Source: a bacterium
GTDB taxonomy: Bacteria; SZUA-182; SZUA-191
Length of the DNA stretch: 16,991 nt
Assembly (NCBI GenBank): GCA_003230535.1
Contig: QIEW01000043.1
Location: forward strand, 1-16,991
Direction of reading: 5' to 3'
The position numbers and the translations under genes were made by a program. Shown in pieces: positions 1-7,767 of this stretch (positions are counted from its first letter, which is position 1; each line of letters opens with the position of its first letter). The notes under the pieces are model-generated. The model worked only from the letters and a program-made list of their open reading frames with translations. It ran no database searches and had not been told where the DNA came from.

Positions 1-29
1 GTTATTTATCAAAAGCCCCCTCATCCTAA

Positions 30-52
30 CCTTCTCCCCTCAGGGGAGAAGG
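30..52. repeat. Hairpin repeat, CCTTCTCCCC type
   Basis: A perfect 10-bp inverted repeat, CCTTCTCCCC and GGGGAGAAGG, surrounds a TCA loop. It is preceded by CCCCTCATCCTAA. A related but diverged hairpin lies at 9013-9040, so this looks like a dispersed repeat family rather than a terminator. No T-run follows it. Confidence 0.6.
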
Positions 53-91
53 AAATCTCTACCCATCAATTTAAAATGGACAGCACACTAG

Positions 92-120
92 AATGTTTGC
101 CGTGGATTTATGAATAATAC
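92..120 (+). repeat. Dispersed 29-bp repeat, copy 1
   Basis: These 29 bases match the reverse complement of 12074-12102 with three mismatches. The shared core includes CGTGGATTTATGAATAAT. This copy lies about 70 bp upstream of the glycosyltransferase gene; the other lies upstream of the HAMP gene. It could be the end of a decayed mobile element or a shared site. Its function is unknown. Confidence 0.5.
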
Positions 121-138
121 GGGAGCAAAAGGGCAGGG

Positions 139-157
139 GGGTGATTTAAATTCACCC
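139..157. promoter_or_regulatory. Near-palindrome upstream of glycosyltransferase gene
   Basis: GGGTGATTTAAATTCACCC has six-base arms, GGGTGA and TCACCC, around an AT centre with one mismatched pair. It ends 32 bp before the start codon at 190. Its size and position suit a dimeric repressor site, but no regulator is encoded nearby and the role is inferred. Confidence 0.25.
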
Positions 158-189
158 GCAGGGCGTTTTGTTCTTAAACTCATAGAATT

Positions 190-1344
190 ATGCTGGTTTA
201 CTTTATACTAATTCTTGTCGTAGCAGCCTGGAGTGTTATTTACTTTGCCGCTTGCCGGAATAAACCTTTTATTTTAGAGCCTAAACATGCTGAAAATATC
301 GGCGTTGATTGTCCATTAGTATCGATCATTATTCCTGCCAGGGATGAAGAGGCTGTTCTGCCCGGCTGCCTGGCGAGCCTCGCCGGACTGAATTATCCAG
401 CCTATGAGGTCATAGTGGTGGATGATTTTTCCACCGATCAAACATATTCAATAGCAGACTTGGTCAGCAGATCCCAGACAAATTTTAAGGTTGTTCGCGG
501 TCGGAGGCTGCCTTCAGGCTGGACAGGCAAGAGTTGGGCTAATCACCAGGGCGCCCGGGAGTCTGGTGGCGAGTGGTTACTGTTTACCGATGCAGATACA
601 GAGTTTTCCACCTCCGCTTTGTCTGCCGGTGTGGTTTACGCCAAGGAAGAAAATTTAGATATGTTATCAGTCCTGCCTAATGTAAATATAGTTAATTTTT
701 GGGATAAGGTAACCTTACCTATCGTAGGGGGATTAATCATAGCCGGCAGCCCCCTAGCGGAGGTAAACGATCCCCGTTCAGCCAAAGCGATGGCGGTAGG
801 GGCGTATATTTTAATCAAGCGCCGTGTGTATGAGTTAACAGGGGGACATGCCGCAATACGCAGAGCTATGGTTGATGACAAGGAGTTGGCTATTCTGGTT
901 AAATCTGCCGGGTATAAATTGCGGGTGTTAAACGGACCGGAAATTTACCAGGTAGAAATGTATCATAGTTTTCAGGACGTATGGGAAGGCTGGAGTAAGA
1001 ACCTGTTTTTAGGGATGGATAAAAGTTATGTGAGGGCCTGCTCTGCCATAGCAGCCATTTTTTTGTTGAATGTATTTCCAATTTTGGTTCTACTGGGCTG
1101 GCTGATGGGAATTTGGGGATCGCCGGAGGCGTCTTTAGGTCTCGGGGGTCTGATTTTGGGATCTAATTTAACCATTATATGGATAGTCGGTCGCCTCTGG
1201 AAAGAATTTGGCGCAAAAATACCTCCTACCTATGTGTTATGCTTGCCTTTAGGGGGAGCGATTGTGATCGGCTTAATCCTCAATTCCATCTTTCGGTATC
1301 ACCAAGGCATTCCCTGGAAGGGCCGGAAGTATCATCCGGAGTAG
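190..1344 (+). CDS. Family 2 glycosyltransferase, membrane-anchored (CruC/HpnB-like)
   Basis: This is a predicted inner-membrane enzyme that moves a sugar from a nucleotide-sugar donor to a lipid-like acceptor. Residues 1-21 form an anchor helix. A GT-A catalytic domain follows, opening at VSIIIPARDEE (44-54), with VVDDF at 76-80, the DAD metal-binding triad at 134-136, a VDD acid/base region at 228-230 and GWSKN at 267-271. Hydrophobic segments occupy about 285-310, 318-335 and 347-367. The SGWTGKSWA motif (109-117) and the terminal PWKGRKY resemble the carotenoid glucosyltransferase CruC and hopanoid-associated HpnB group, but no carotenoid or hopanoid gene is present, so the acceptor is unknown. 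ATG 190 has no clear Shine-Dalgarno sequence; it is kept because it begins the anchor helix. The last 65 bases overlap the convergent gene's 3' end. Confidence 0.85.
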   Translation: MLVYFILILVVAAWSVIYFAACRNKPFILEPKHAENIGVDCPLVSIIIPARDEEAVLPGCLASLAGLNYPAYEVIVVDDFSTDQTYSIADLVSRSQTNFKVVRGRRLPSGWTGKSWANHQGARESGGEWLLFTDADTEFSTSALSAGVVYAKEENLDMLSVLPNVNIVNFWDKVTLPIVGGLIIAGSPLAEVNDPRSAKAMAVGAYILIKRRVYELTGGHAAIRRAMVDDKELAILVKSAGYKLRVLNGPEIYQVEMYHSFQDVWEGWSKNLFLGMDKSYVRACSAIAAIFLLNVFPILVLLGWLMGIWGSPEASLGLGGLILGSNLTIIWIVGRLWKEFGAKIPPTYVLCLPLGGAIVIGLILNSIFRYHQGIPWKGRKYHPE

Positions 1345-2608
1345 AAGGCTGATAACGAAGAATGGCGTAAGCGCCAAACAGGAGAAGATATGGGATCATC
1401 GGAATACTAAAGCGCCAACTCCCTAAAATAAACATATAGACTAAAGTATTATACACTGTTAATACTGCAAATGGCCAACCCCAGTCACAGCCCTCCCCAC
1501 AAAACTTCAACCAACCCCAGATACCTAATACTAAGATGGGTATATTCCAAAGCGGCACCAGGAAACTCATCAGTCGTTTCTTGGCGCCCACTTCGATATT
1601 AAACCATATGATAATACCGCGGACAAATGATTTTAAGGTATAACGCCAAGGATGTTGGCGAATAATTTCCCAGGCTGCCCGGCGGTAAACCACATCTTGT
1701 TCAGCTTCATTTAAGGAATTAAACTCAATTTTCTTATCGGCTAGATAGGTTTTGAATTTCCTTTCTGAGGCTCGCAAATCAGTGGGAGTAAGATACATAT
1801 CTTCCCCTAAAAATGAATTGCCAACATACAAATTATAACCGAAAATAGTGCTGGCAGGCACCAGGATACCGAATGCCTTGTAATTCCTAATTACCCAAGG
1901 AGATAAAACCAATAAGAAGCATAGAAGCAACATCGAACCCGCCCGTAGAGCAAATCTCCAATCAGGGCGAAAAAGCCAAAAGAGAACCGGTAACAAAACA
2001 AGTGAGAAAGCCTGGGTTACCGGACGGCAAAGAGTGGTTATACCTAAAAGAGCGCCGGCTAAAGCGTGATAAGCTATTTTCCTGCACTTTATGCCCCGCA
2101 CTAATGCCAAAGAAAATAATAATAATAGAACTATAAATATGGGCTCACTGAAAAGCCATATTGTATCTATAACTGTTTCCGGAAAGTAGAGGGCCCAACC
2201 AAAGGCGGCCAGCAGCCCTATCTGTCGGTTACCAAACAGCTCTAGGGCTAAGGCGTAAATCAGGCCGCAAATAGCCATATTCCAAAAAATTTGAGCAGCC
2301 AGGGAAGCATAGTGTTCGATCCCAAAAAGATGATAAATCACATACAGAAAAAAAGGGTACACAGGACCACGACTAGCCGTCGGTTTATCAAGCTTTAAGT
2401 ATCCCTTTCCGTTAATTAAATTTTCCGCAATTCTACCCCAGCCATCTAAATCAGTCTTCCAGTAGCCCGGAACAAATGGGACGCCTCTAAGAAGCGTCTG
2501 TTGAATACAAAGCCGCACAACTCCAGCTAACAGCATGATCAGCAGCAGCCACAACCACCACTTTTCCTCGGTTAATGCAACAAGTTTATTTTTTATTGGA
2601 TTAGGCAT
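1280..2608 (-). CDS. GT-C family membrane glycosyltransferase (PMT/ArnT-like), downstream paralogue
   Basis: A 442-residue multi-span membrane protein. The first helix follows TEEKWW near residue 16. A predicted periplasmic loop with DLDGWG and ENLINGKGY follows, then GPVYPFFLYVIY and a run of hydrophobic helices. An acidic first loop and a G-x-GY segment are usual for GT-C enzymes that move a sugar from a polyprenyl phosphate to lipid or protein outside the inner membrane. It is collinear and largely identical with the upstream gene ending at 2601, marking a tandem duplication. The two overlap by eight bases (ATGCCTAA), implying translational coupling, and GAGGT sits eight bases before this ATG. 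The last 20 residues are absent from the paralogue and are encoded antisense to the end of the convergent family 2 gene. Donor and acceptor are unknown. Confidence 0.8.
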   Translation of the reverse strand: MPNPIKNKLVALTEEKWWLWLLLIMLLAGVVRLCIQQTLLRGVPFVPGYWKTDLDGWGRIAENLINGKGYLKLDKPTASRGPVYPFFLYVIYHLFGIEHYASLAAQIFWNMAICGLIYALALELFGNRQIGLLAAFGWALYFPETVIDTIWLFSEPIFIVLLLLFSLALVRGIKCRKIAYHALAGALLGITTLCRPVTQAFSLVLLPVLFWLFRPDWRFALRAGSMLLLCFLLVLSPWVIRNYKAFGILVPASTIFGYNLYVGNSFLGEDMYLTPTDLRASERKFKTYLADKKIEFNSLNEAEQDVVYRRAAWEIIRQHPWRYTLKSFVRGIIIWFNIEVGAKKRLMSFLVPLWNIPILVLGIWGWLKFCGEGCDWGWPFAVLTVYNTLVYMFILGSWRFSIPMIPYLLLFGAYAILRYQPSTPDDTSGPSRECLGDTERWN

Positions 2609-3884
2609 GGCGATACCTCAAGACCGCAAAAGATCCAAATATTAAAAGATAGGGGATCATCGGGATACTAAAACGCCAATTCTCCAAAATCAGCATATAA
2701 GCCAGGGTATTATATATTATCAATATTACAAATGGGTGGCCCCAGCGGCAACCTCCGGCGCTGAACTTTAACCACCCCCAAATCCCTAAAGTGAGGATCG
2801 GTATATTAAATATCGGCACCAGGAAATTCATGGTTCGGCTGTTATTGCCCACTTCAATATTAAACCAGATAACTAACCCCCGAACAAAGGATTTTAAGAC
2901 ATAACGCCACGGATAGCGTTGAATAACATCCCAGGCCAACCCGCGGTAAACCAAGTCTTGTTCCGCCTCGTTGAGCGCCTTAAACTCATTCTGTTTATCC
3001 ATAATATAGTTCGAGAATTTTCTTCTTGAGGCGCCTAAATCAGTAGTAGCAAGATAATTGTCTTCTCCCAGATAGATGTTGCCGGCATGTACATTGTAGC
3101 CAAAGAAAGTGCTGGCGGGCACTAGCATTCCAAATGTCTTGTAATTTCTTATTATCCAGGGGGAAAGAACCAGCATAAAGCATATAAGCAGCAGTGACCC
3201 CGACCGCAAGGCAAACCGCCGGTCGGGATAATAAATCCTAAAAAGGACAGGCAGTAAAATAAGCGGGAAGGCCTGGGTTATGGGTCGGCAAAGAGCGGTT
3301 AACCCTAAAAGAGCGCCGGCTAAAGCATGATAAGCGACTTTCTTACTTTTCATGCCTCGGACCAGGACTATAGAAAATAATAGCAGCAAAACTATAAATA
3401 GAGGTTCACTAAATAGCCAGATAGAATCTACGGCTGTTTCCGGGAGATAGAGGGCCCAGCCAAGAGCGGCCAGCAGCCCTGTCTTTCGGTGGTCAAACAG
3501 CTCCAAGGATAAAGCATAAATAAGGCTGCAATTGACCATGTTCCAGAAAATTTGGGCGGCTAAGGCGGCATAATGACCAATCCCAAAAACATTATAAATC
3601 AGATAAAGAAAATAAGGATAGACAGGGCCTCGCGTAGCGGTTGGTTTATTAAGGCGCAAATACCCTTTTCCTCTAACCAGATTCCTGGCAATCATCCCCC
3701 AGCCGTCTATATCAGTTTTCCCAGATAACTTGATGGAGAGAACTTCACTGAGAACCAATTGTTGGATACAAAGCCGCACAACCCCCGCTAACAACATGAT
3801 CAGCAGCAGCCACCACCACTTTTCCTCAGTTAATCCAGCAAAGCGCTCTCTAAATGATTTTGTATCCAAGTCCTTAATTAGCAA
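2601..3884 (-). CDS. GT-C family membrane glycosyltransferase (PMT/ArnT-like), upstream paralogue
   Basis: A 427-residue sister of the next gene in the operon, with the same order of parts: TEEKWW before helix 1, a DIDGWG acidic loop, ARNLVRGKGY, GPVYPYFLYLIY, several hydrophobic helices, a shared soluble segment containing LNEAEQD, and a final helix ending RYRHA. The family adds sugars to envelope molecules from lipid-linked donors at the outer face of the inner membrane. The start is uncertain. The longest frame begins with TTG at 3884 without a Shine-Dalgarno sequence; TTG at 3869 is an alternative. A 130-bp hairpin element (3914-4043) lies immediately upstream, between this gene and pgi. 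Its promoter must lie in that element, or it is transcribed from pgi. The substrate cannot be inferred. Confidence 0.8.
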   Translation of the reverse strand: MLIKDLDTKSFRERFAGLTEEKWWWLLLIMLLAGVVRLCIQQLVLSEVLSIKLSGKTDIDGWGMIARNLVRGKGYLRLNKPTATRGPVYPYFLYLIYNVFGIGHYAALAAQIFWNMVNCSLIYALSLELFDHRKTGLLAALGWALYLPETAVDSIWLFSEPLFIVLLLLFSIVLVRGMKSKKVAYHALAGALLGLTALCRPITQAFPLILLPVLFRIYYPDRRFALRSGSLLLICFMLVLSPWIIRNYKTFGMLVPASTFFGYNVHAGNIYLGEDNYLATTDLGASRRKFSNYIMDKQNEFKALNEAEQDLVYRGLAWDVIQRYPWRYVLKSFVRGLVIWFNIEVGNNSRTMNFLVPIFNIPILTLGIWGWLKFSAGGCRWGHPFVILIIYNTLAYMLILENWRFSIPMIPYLLIFGSFAVLRYRHA

Positions 3885-3913
3885 CAGATTAAGTAACTAT
3901 GAAAAAGATGTCC

Positions 3914-4043
3914 CTATAGAGCCTCTTGCAAAAGTCATTTAAAAAAAGTTAGCCATACTATATGTTGGGGCAGTGTCCCCAACACTACCCATATAGGGTA
4001 GGCCAGGGCCACCGCCCTGGCACTTTTGTAAGTACCTCTATAG
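3914..4043. repeat. 130-bp MITE-like element with three internal hairpins
   Basis: The ends (3914-3935 and 4022-4043) are inverted repeats of about 22 bp sharing CTATAGAG...CTT.CAAAAGT. Inside are three consecutive hairpins: TGTTGGGG/CCCCAACA (3963-3984), CTACCC/GGGTAG (3985-4001) and GCCAGGGC/GCCCTGGC (4002-4021). An alternative stem AGTGT/ACACT (3972-3986) competes with the first two. The right end contains the stop codon of pgi. A partial match to the left end, GAGCCTCTTACAAAAGTC, recurs at 10767-10784, so the termini are dispersed. No coding capacity or clear target-site duplication is seen. Confidence 0.7.
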
Positions 4044-5456
4044 TATAGCGCTTTTTTGGCGGGGCAGGGCGGCCTCCATCTCATTTTTTAGCTCCTCATA
4101 ACCCGGTCTGCCCAGCATGGCATAAGCAGCCTTTTTGGCCGCCTCCACTCCCGGCTGATCATAGGGATTTATTCCGTATAGACCACCCATCAGAGAAATT
4201 TGCTGCTCCAGGATATACAGCAGTTGTCCTAATGTAAATGGGTTGAGCTGAGGCAGGATAAACGCGGCTGACGGCCTTTTATCCTTGGCCAGCGCCCAGG
4301 CGGCAGCCTTTTGCTCGGAGAGTATGAGCTCTTCCAGGGTATGACCGCCAAGATAGCCAATTCCTTCTTGATCGGGAAAACTGGACGGAATGGGCATGAC
4401 GTGCGAAAACTTTTCTATTCTGATAAACAAGATGATTTTATTATTCGGCCCTTCCTGGTAGAGTTGGAGTTGGGAATGCTGATCTGTGGCTCCTTGGGCC
4501 GCGATGGGCGTTTGTCCCACCTCGACTTTTTCTCCAGCTATTGAATAACGCTTCCCTAAACTCTCCGCCAGCAGTTGACAAAACCACTCGGCTGTTCTGT
4601 GCAATCTGGAAGAGTAGGGCATGAAAACCACAATGGGTTTGTTCTTTTTAGTATCGGCTAGATAGAGGAGGCTGGCGGGCAGAGCGGCCGGGTTCTGATA
4701 AATTCCGGCGGTCAGGCACAGATTGTCCGCCAATTTGGCCCCTTCCAAAAGCAGATCTATGTCTATTCCACATACTGCCGCAGGAAATAAACCCACCGGA
4801 GTAAACACGGAGAAGCGGCCGCCTACGCCGGGATGTATATCCAAAGTGCGATAACCCTCAGCTTGGGCAATCTGCCGGAGAGCTCCCTTACATGGATCTG
4901 TGGTAGCAATGATATGTTGCGGATAGCGGGACTTACCCACCGCCTTAATCAACGCTTCCCGTATGATAAGGAAAGCGCTCATCGGCTCGGCGGTTGATCC
5001 GGACTTGGTAATTACGTTAACGGCTGTCCGTTCTAAGTCCAAAGTATCCATTAGACTGTGCAACTCTTCCGGATCTGAATTATCGCAAAAAATGATCCGG
5101 GGTCTCTTGAGCTTCTGGGGCGCCATAGCCGGCCACTCATAACCAAAAGCTTGATAGAGCGCCATCGGCCCCAAAGCCGAACCGCCGATACCTACCAAAA
5201 CCAGGGTATCAAACCGTTGGGAAACGTCATCAGCTAACGCTTTCACTTCCTTAACTACCTGCTCCTGATAGGGTAGGTCCATAAAGGGAAGTTCACCTTG
5301 TTTCCGGCGCGCTTGTAGATCACGGGCAACTTTAACAATCCGCGGCTCCAGTTCCTCCACGTCAGAGATGCTTATCCCATGCTCCGGGCCGATATTATCC
5401 GCTAAAACATTCGTATAATCAAATCTTAACCGCATCTGCGTTTCATCATTAACCAT
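4038..5456 (-). CDS. pgi: Glucose-6-phosphate isomerase
   Basis: This enzyme interconverts glucose 6-phosphate and fructose 6-phosphate in the cytoplasm, for glycolysis, gluconeogenesis and sugar-nucleotide supply. It has 472 residues, closer to the short bacterial form than the roughly 550-residue enteric form. Visible family motifs are VGIGGSALG (88-96), the phosphosugar-binding TKSGST (150-155), GGRFSVF (213-219), ATDQHSQLQLY with the likely catalytic histidine (about 323-333), and NPYDQPGVEAAK with the likely catalytic lysine (430-441). ATG 5456 is supported by AAAGGAGG eight bases upstream. The final Leu codon and stop lie within the terminal repeat of the adjoining element, so the extreme C-terminus was set by that insertion. 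No conserved motif is lost. The gene is divergent from serS. Confidence 0.96.
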   Translation of the reverse strand: MVNDETQMRLRFDYTNVLADNIGPEHGISISDVEELEPRIVKVARDLQARRKQGELPFMDLPYQEQVVKEVKALADDVSQRFDTLVLVGIGGSALGPMALYQAFGYEWPAMAPQKLKRPRIIFCDNSDPEELHSLMDTLDLERTAVNVITKSGSTAEPMSAFLIIREALIKAVGKSRYPQHIIATTDPCKGALRQIAQAEGYRTLDIHPGVGGRFSVFTPVGLFPAAVCGIDIDLLLEGAKLADNLCLTAGIYQNPAALPASLLYLADTKKNKPIVVFMPYSSRLHRTAEWFCQLLAESLGKRYSIAGEKVEVGQTPIAAQGATDQHSQLQLYQEGPNNKIILFIRIEKFSHVMPIPSSFPDQEGIGYLGGHTLEELILSEQKAAAWALAKDKRPSAAFILPQLNPFTLGQLLYILEQQISLMGGLYGINPYDQPGVEAAKKAAYAMLGRPGYEELKNEMEAALPRQKSAIL

Positions 5457-5510
5457 AATCTCATCCTCCTTTGGAAATCTAGATCGCTAAAACCATAATA
5501 CTTGATAGTA

Positions 5511-5540
5511 ATTGTAACACATACCATCTGTATTTTACAA
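5511..5540 (-). promoter_or_regulatory. Candidate pgi promoter
   Basis: On the minus strand TTGTAA (5535-5540) and TACAAT (5511-5516) are separated by 18 bp, close to a sigma70-type promoter. Transcription would start near 5504, giving a leader of about 48 nt with the strong Shine-Dalgarno sequence of pgi. This rests on consensus matching only. Confidence 0.45.
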
Positions 5541-5575
5541 CAATAACCAAATAGGAACTAACAGACCTCTTCTTG

Positions 5576-5603
5576 TTGATTAACTATATTTTTTGTGTAT
5601 AAT
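5576..5603 (+). promoter_or_regulatory. Candidate serS promoter, possibly leaderless
   Basis: TTGATT (5576-5581) and a perfect TATAAT (5598-5603) are separated by 16 bp. A start six bases after the -10 box falls on the A of the serS ATG at 5610, which would give an mRNA with no leader. The bases between (GAGGGC) resemble a Shine-Dalgarno sequence but are too close to the ATG to act as one. Confidence 0.45.
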
Positions 5604-5609
5604 GAGGGC

Positions 5610-6890
5610 ATGCTTAATATACAATATTTACGAGAAAACATAGATTATGTGAAGGAGAAGTATAACCAGCGGAGGGCAGAAGTAGATTGGGAACGTTTTG
5701 GGGTGCTGGATGCGCAAAGGCGGGAGCTTATTGGGGAAGTGGAGGAGATGCGGGCGGAACGCAATCGCGTTTCCCAGGAGATTGCCAACCTAAAACGTCA
5801 GGGTAAGCATTCTGAGGCGGAACAAGAGATCCTGCGAATGCGGAAGCTGGGAGATAAAATCAGAAAGTCGGAAGAGTCTTTGCGAGTTTGGGACGAAAAG
5901 CTTCAGGAGATGCTGCTTACTTTTCCTAATCTCCCTCATCCTTCCGTCCCAATTGGTAAAGATGCAGCCGCTAATCCAGTAATACGATCATGGGGAGCAG
6001 CGCCAGAGTTCAAATTCAAGCCCAAAGATCATGTGGAGTTAGGGGAGATACTCGGAATTATAGATCTGCCCCGGGCAGCTAAAATATCAGGCGCTCGCTT
6101 CTGCTTATACCGAGGAGCCGGCGCACAACTTGAGAGGGCGTTGGCGGCTTTCATGTTGGACCTCCATACTCGGGAGCATGGCTACCTGGAGGTGCTGCCG
6201 CCGTATTTAGTCTCCCGCGAAAGCATGTTGGGTACCGGTCAGCTCCCCAAATTTGGGCAGGACCTATTCAAGACTGATGATGGGGATGGATATTACCTTA
6301 TCCCCACCGCCGAGGTGCCGGTTACTAATATTCACCGGGATGAAATTATTGATGAAGATGAACTGCCTTTGCGTTATGTAGCCCATACGCCATGCTTCCG
6401 GCGTGAAGCCGGATCTCACGGGAAAGACGTTCGAGGAATAATCCGGCAGCATCAGTTCAATAAAGTAGAGCTGGTAAAATTTTCCAAACCGGAAGAATCC
6501 TATCGGGAGTTAGAATCACTGACAGCCAATGCGGAAGAAGTGCTCCGGAGGCTGGAGCTTCCCTATCGAGTGGTGGCCCTTTGTACGGCTGATCTAGGGT
6601 TTTCCGCCGCCAAGACTTATGATATAGAGGTCTGGCTGCCCAGCCAAAGAACCTACCGTGAAATTTCCTCCTGTAGTAATTTTGAAGAATTTCAGGCCCG
6701 GCGGGCTAAAATCAGATTTAGACGAAAAGGGAACAGAAAAACGGCATTTCTGCATACTCTAAACGGCTCCGGACTGGCCGTAGGCCGCACACTAGTCGCC
6801 TTATTGGAGAATTACCAGCAGCCTGACGGCTCAGTAGTAATCCCCAAAGCGCTAAGACCCTATATGAATGGCCTAGAGCGGTTGTCCTGA
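5610..6890 (+). CDS. serS: Seryl-tRNA synthetase
   Basis: A class II aminoacyl-tRNA synthetase that charges tRNA-Ser with serine using ATP. Residues from about 28 to 105 are heptad-rich and form the antiparallel coiled-coil arm that grips the long variable arm of tRNA-Ser. The catalytic domain holds motif 2, [15 protein letters not shown], followed by [14 protein letters not shown], and motif 3, [18 protein letters not shown], before the terminal RPYM. Length, 426 residues from this start, is typical. An in-frame GTG at 5595 would add five residues, but it overlaps the likely -10 box, and family members usually begin [10 protein letters not shown] or similar, so ATG 5610 is preferred. The gene stands alone, divergent from pgi. 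Confidence 0.96.
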   Translation: MLNIQYLRENIDYVKEKYNQRRAEVDWERFGVLDAQRRELIGEVEEMRAERNRVSQEIANLKRQGKHSEAEQEILRMRKLGDKIRKSEESLRVWDEKLQEMLLTFPNLPHPSVPIGKDAAANPVIRSWGAAPEFKFKPKDHVELGEILGIIDLPRAAKISGARFCLYRGAGAQLERALAAFMLDLHTREHGYLEVLPPYLVSRESMLGTGQLPKFGQDLFKTDDGDGYYLIPTAEVPVTNIHRDEIIDEDELPLRYVAHTPCFRREAGSHGKDVRGIIRQHQFNKVELVKFSKPEESYRELESLTANAEEVLRRLELPYRVVALCTADLGFSAAKTYDIEVWLPSQRTYREISSCSNFEEFQARRAKIRFRRKGNRKTAFLHTLNGSGLAVGRTLVALLENYQQPDGSVVIPKALRPYMNGLERLS

Positions 6891-6957
6891 GGAGAAAAGC
6901 AGCCCGGTAATCACCCTCTAGCGCCTTTTACAGTAAACAGCATTGAGTTTAAGCACG

Positions 6958-7056
6958 AAACATAGCATGTTTACGCATTTTTTTATAAACTCCCAGAGCA
7001 ACACCGCCCCCTGGCCGTCTTTCAGACGGAAGCGGGGGCTATGTTTATGCGTAAAC
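6958..7056. other. Crossing inverted repeats around a strong hairpin, downstream of serS
   Basis: Two pairs of inverted repeats interleave: AAACATAGC (6958-6966) with GCTATGTTT (7038-7046), and GTTTACGCAT (6969-6978) with ATGCGTAAAC (7047-7056). Pairing of both in one RNA would be a pseudoknot; otherwise they are alternative stems. Between them is a strong hairpin made of GCCCCC/GGGGGC (7006-7011, 7034-7039) and CCGTCT-TTC-AGACGG (7015-7029). It begins 67 bp after the serS stop. No T-run follows, so it is not a standard terminator. It may be a structured RNA or a decayed mobile repeat. The rest of 6891-7318 holds only the next repeat element and a nine-C run at 7291-7299. Confidence 0.5.
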
Positions 7057-7148
7057 GCCAACATAAATGAAAACAAGGTATTTTCAGGTGAAAATGAATA
7101 AAGGAGAAGGGTAGGGCGGTAACTTTACCTTTCCTGCTCTTTTATTTG

Positions 7149-7283
7149 TGATGAACTCGTAAAAAGTCAAAAAACACATCTTCTTGTCATTCCCGTGCAA
7201 ACGGGAATCCAGTATTTTCAGATAGTTAGAATCAGGATAGATTCCCGCTTTCGCGGGAATGACGACTTTTTACGAGACCATCA
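7149..7283. repeat. 135-bp MITE-like element, GTCATTCC type with CTCGTAAAAAGTC ends
   Basis: The terminal inverted repeats are 20 bp, TGATGAACTCGTAAAAAGTC at 7149-7168 and its complement at 7264-7283, with two mismatches. Possible 4-bp duplications TTTG flank it (7145-7148 and 7284-7287). Inside, GTCATTCC...GGAATGAC (7186-7263) contains two stem-loops: ATTCCCGT/ACGGGAAT (7189-7208) and ATTCCCGC/GCGGGAAT (7241-7260). A second copy lies in the opposite orientation at 8468-8580. It has no coding capacity. Confidence 0.75.
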
Positions 7284-7318
7284 TTTGTAACCCCCCCCCG
7301 GAGAGGAGCCCGCAGATT

Positions 7319-7576
7319 TTATACGGAATTCAGCGTTTTTTCTGTTCGGGCTGGCAGGGGATTATATAGGGAGGGGTTATCTGAACTATGGGGACACTCC
7401 TCCAGATGGTTGGGCATATTTACTATTGTTGACATTAACTCTTTATAGAGCCGTATCCGGGTCCGGTTGTCGTGAAAAAGGAACATCAGGAAGATAAGAT
7501 TAAGTATTATAACAATAGTTATAGCCCTATTTGTTAATTTACTCCAACAAAAAGGTTTGTCCTCCTCATTTTTCAT
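7319..7576 (-). CDS. Small single-helix membrane protein, function unknown
   Basis: I do not recognise this 85-residue protein. A short polar N-terminus (MKNEEDKPFCWSKLTNRA) is followed by one strongly hydrophobic helix at about residues 18-34, then a basic-to-polar tail of about 50 residues with a Cys near 61. It is probably an inner-membrane protein; orientation cannot be told. The start at 7576 is well supported by AGGAGGG (7583-7589) six bases upstream, which makes it likely to be a real gene despite its size. It stands alone between two repeat elements (7149-7283 and 7777-7953). No promoter is clear. It may be lineage-specific. Confidence 0.6.
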   Translation of the reverse strand: MKNEEDKPFCWSKLTNRAITIVIILNLIFLMFLFHDNRTRIRLYKELMSTIVNMPNHLEECPHSSDNPSLYNPLPARTEKTLNSV

Positions 7577-7767
7577 AATTAACCCTCCTGCGCATCCACC
7601 GCTGAGAAAGAATATGATATATGCTATAGATCAACCATATATTGTATTAGATAGATAGTTCTCTAGTCTTTAAGGAATGCAAATTATGTGCCATGTTTTA
7701 TTGGAGGACTTAAGGAAGCGATTACATCAGGTAATTTACAAGAAGGGTAGGGTAGCGGTCATGACCA

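Noticed and set aside
6958-7056. Intrinsic terminator of serS
   Set aside because: The GC-rich stem is followed by ATGTTTATGCG rather than a T-run, and the crossing repeats point to another structure.
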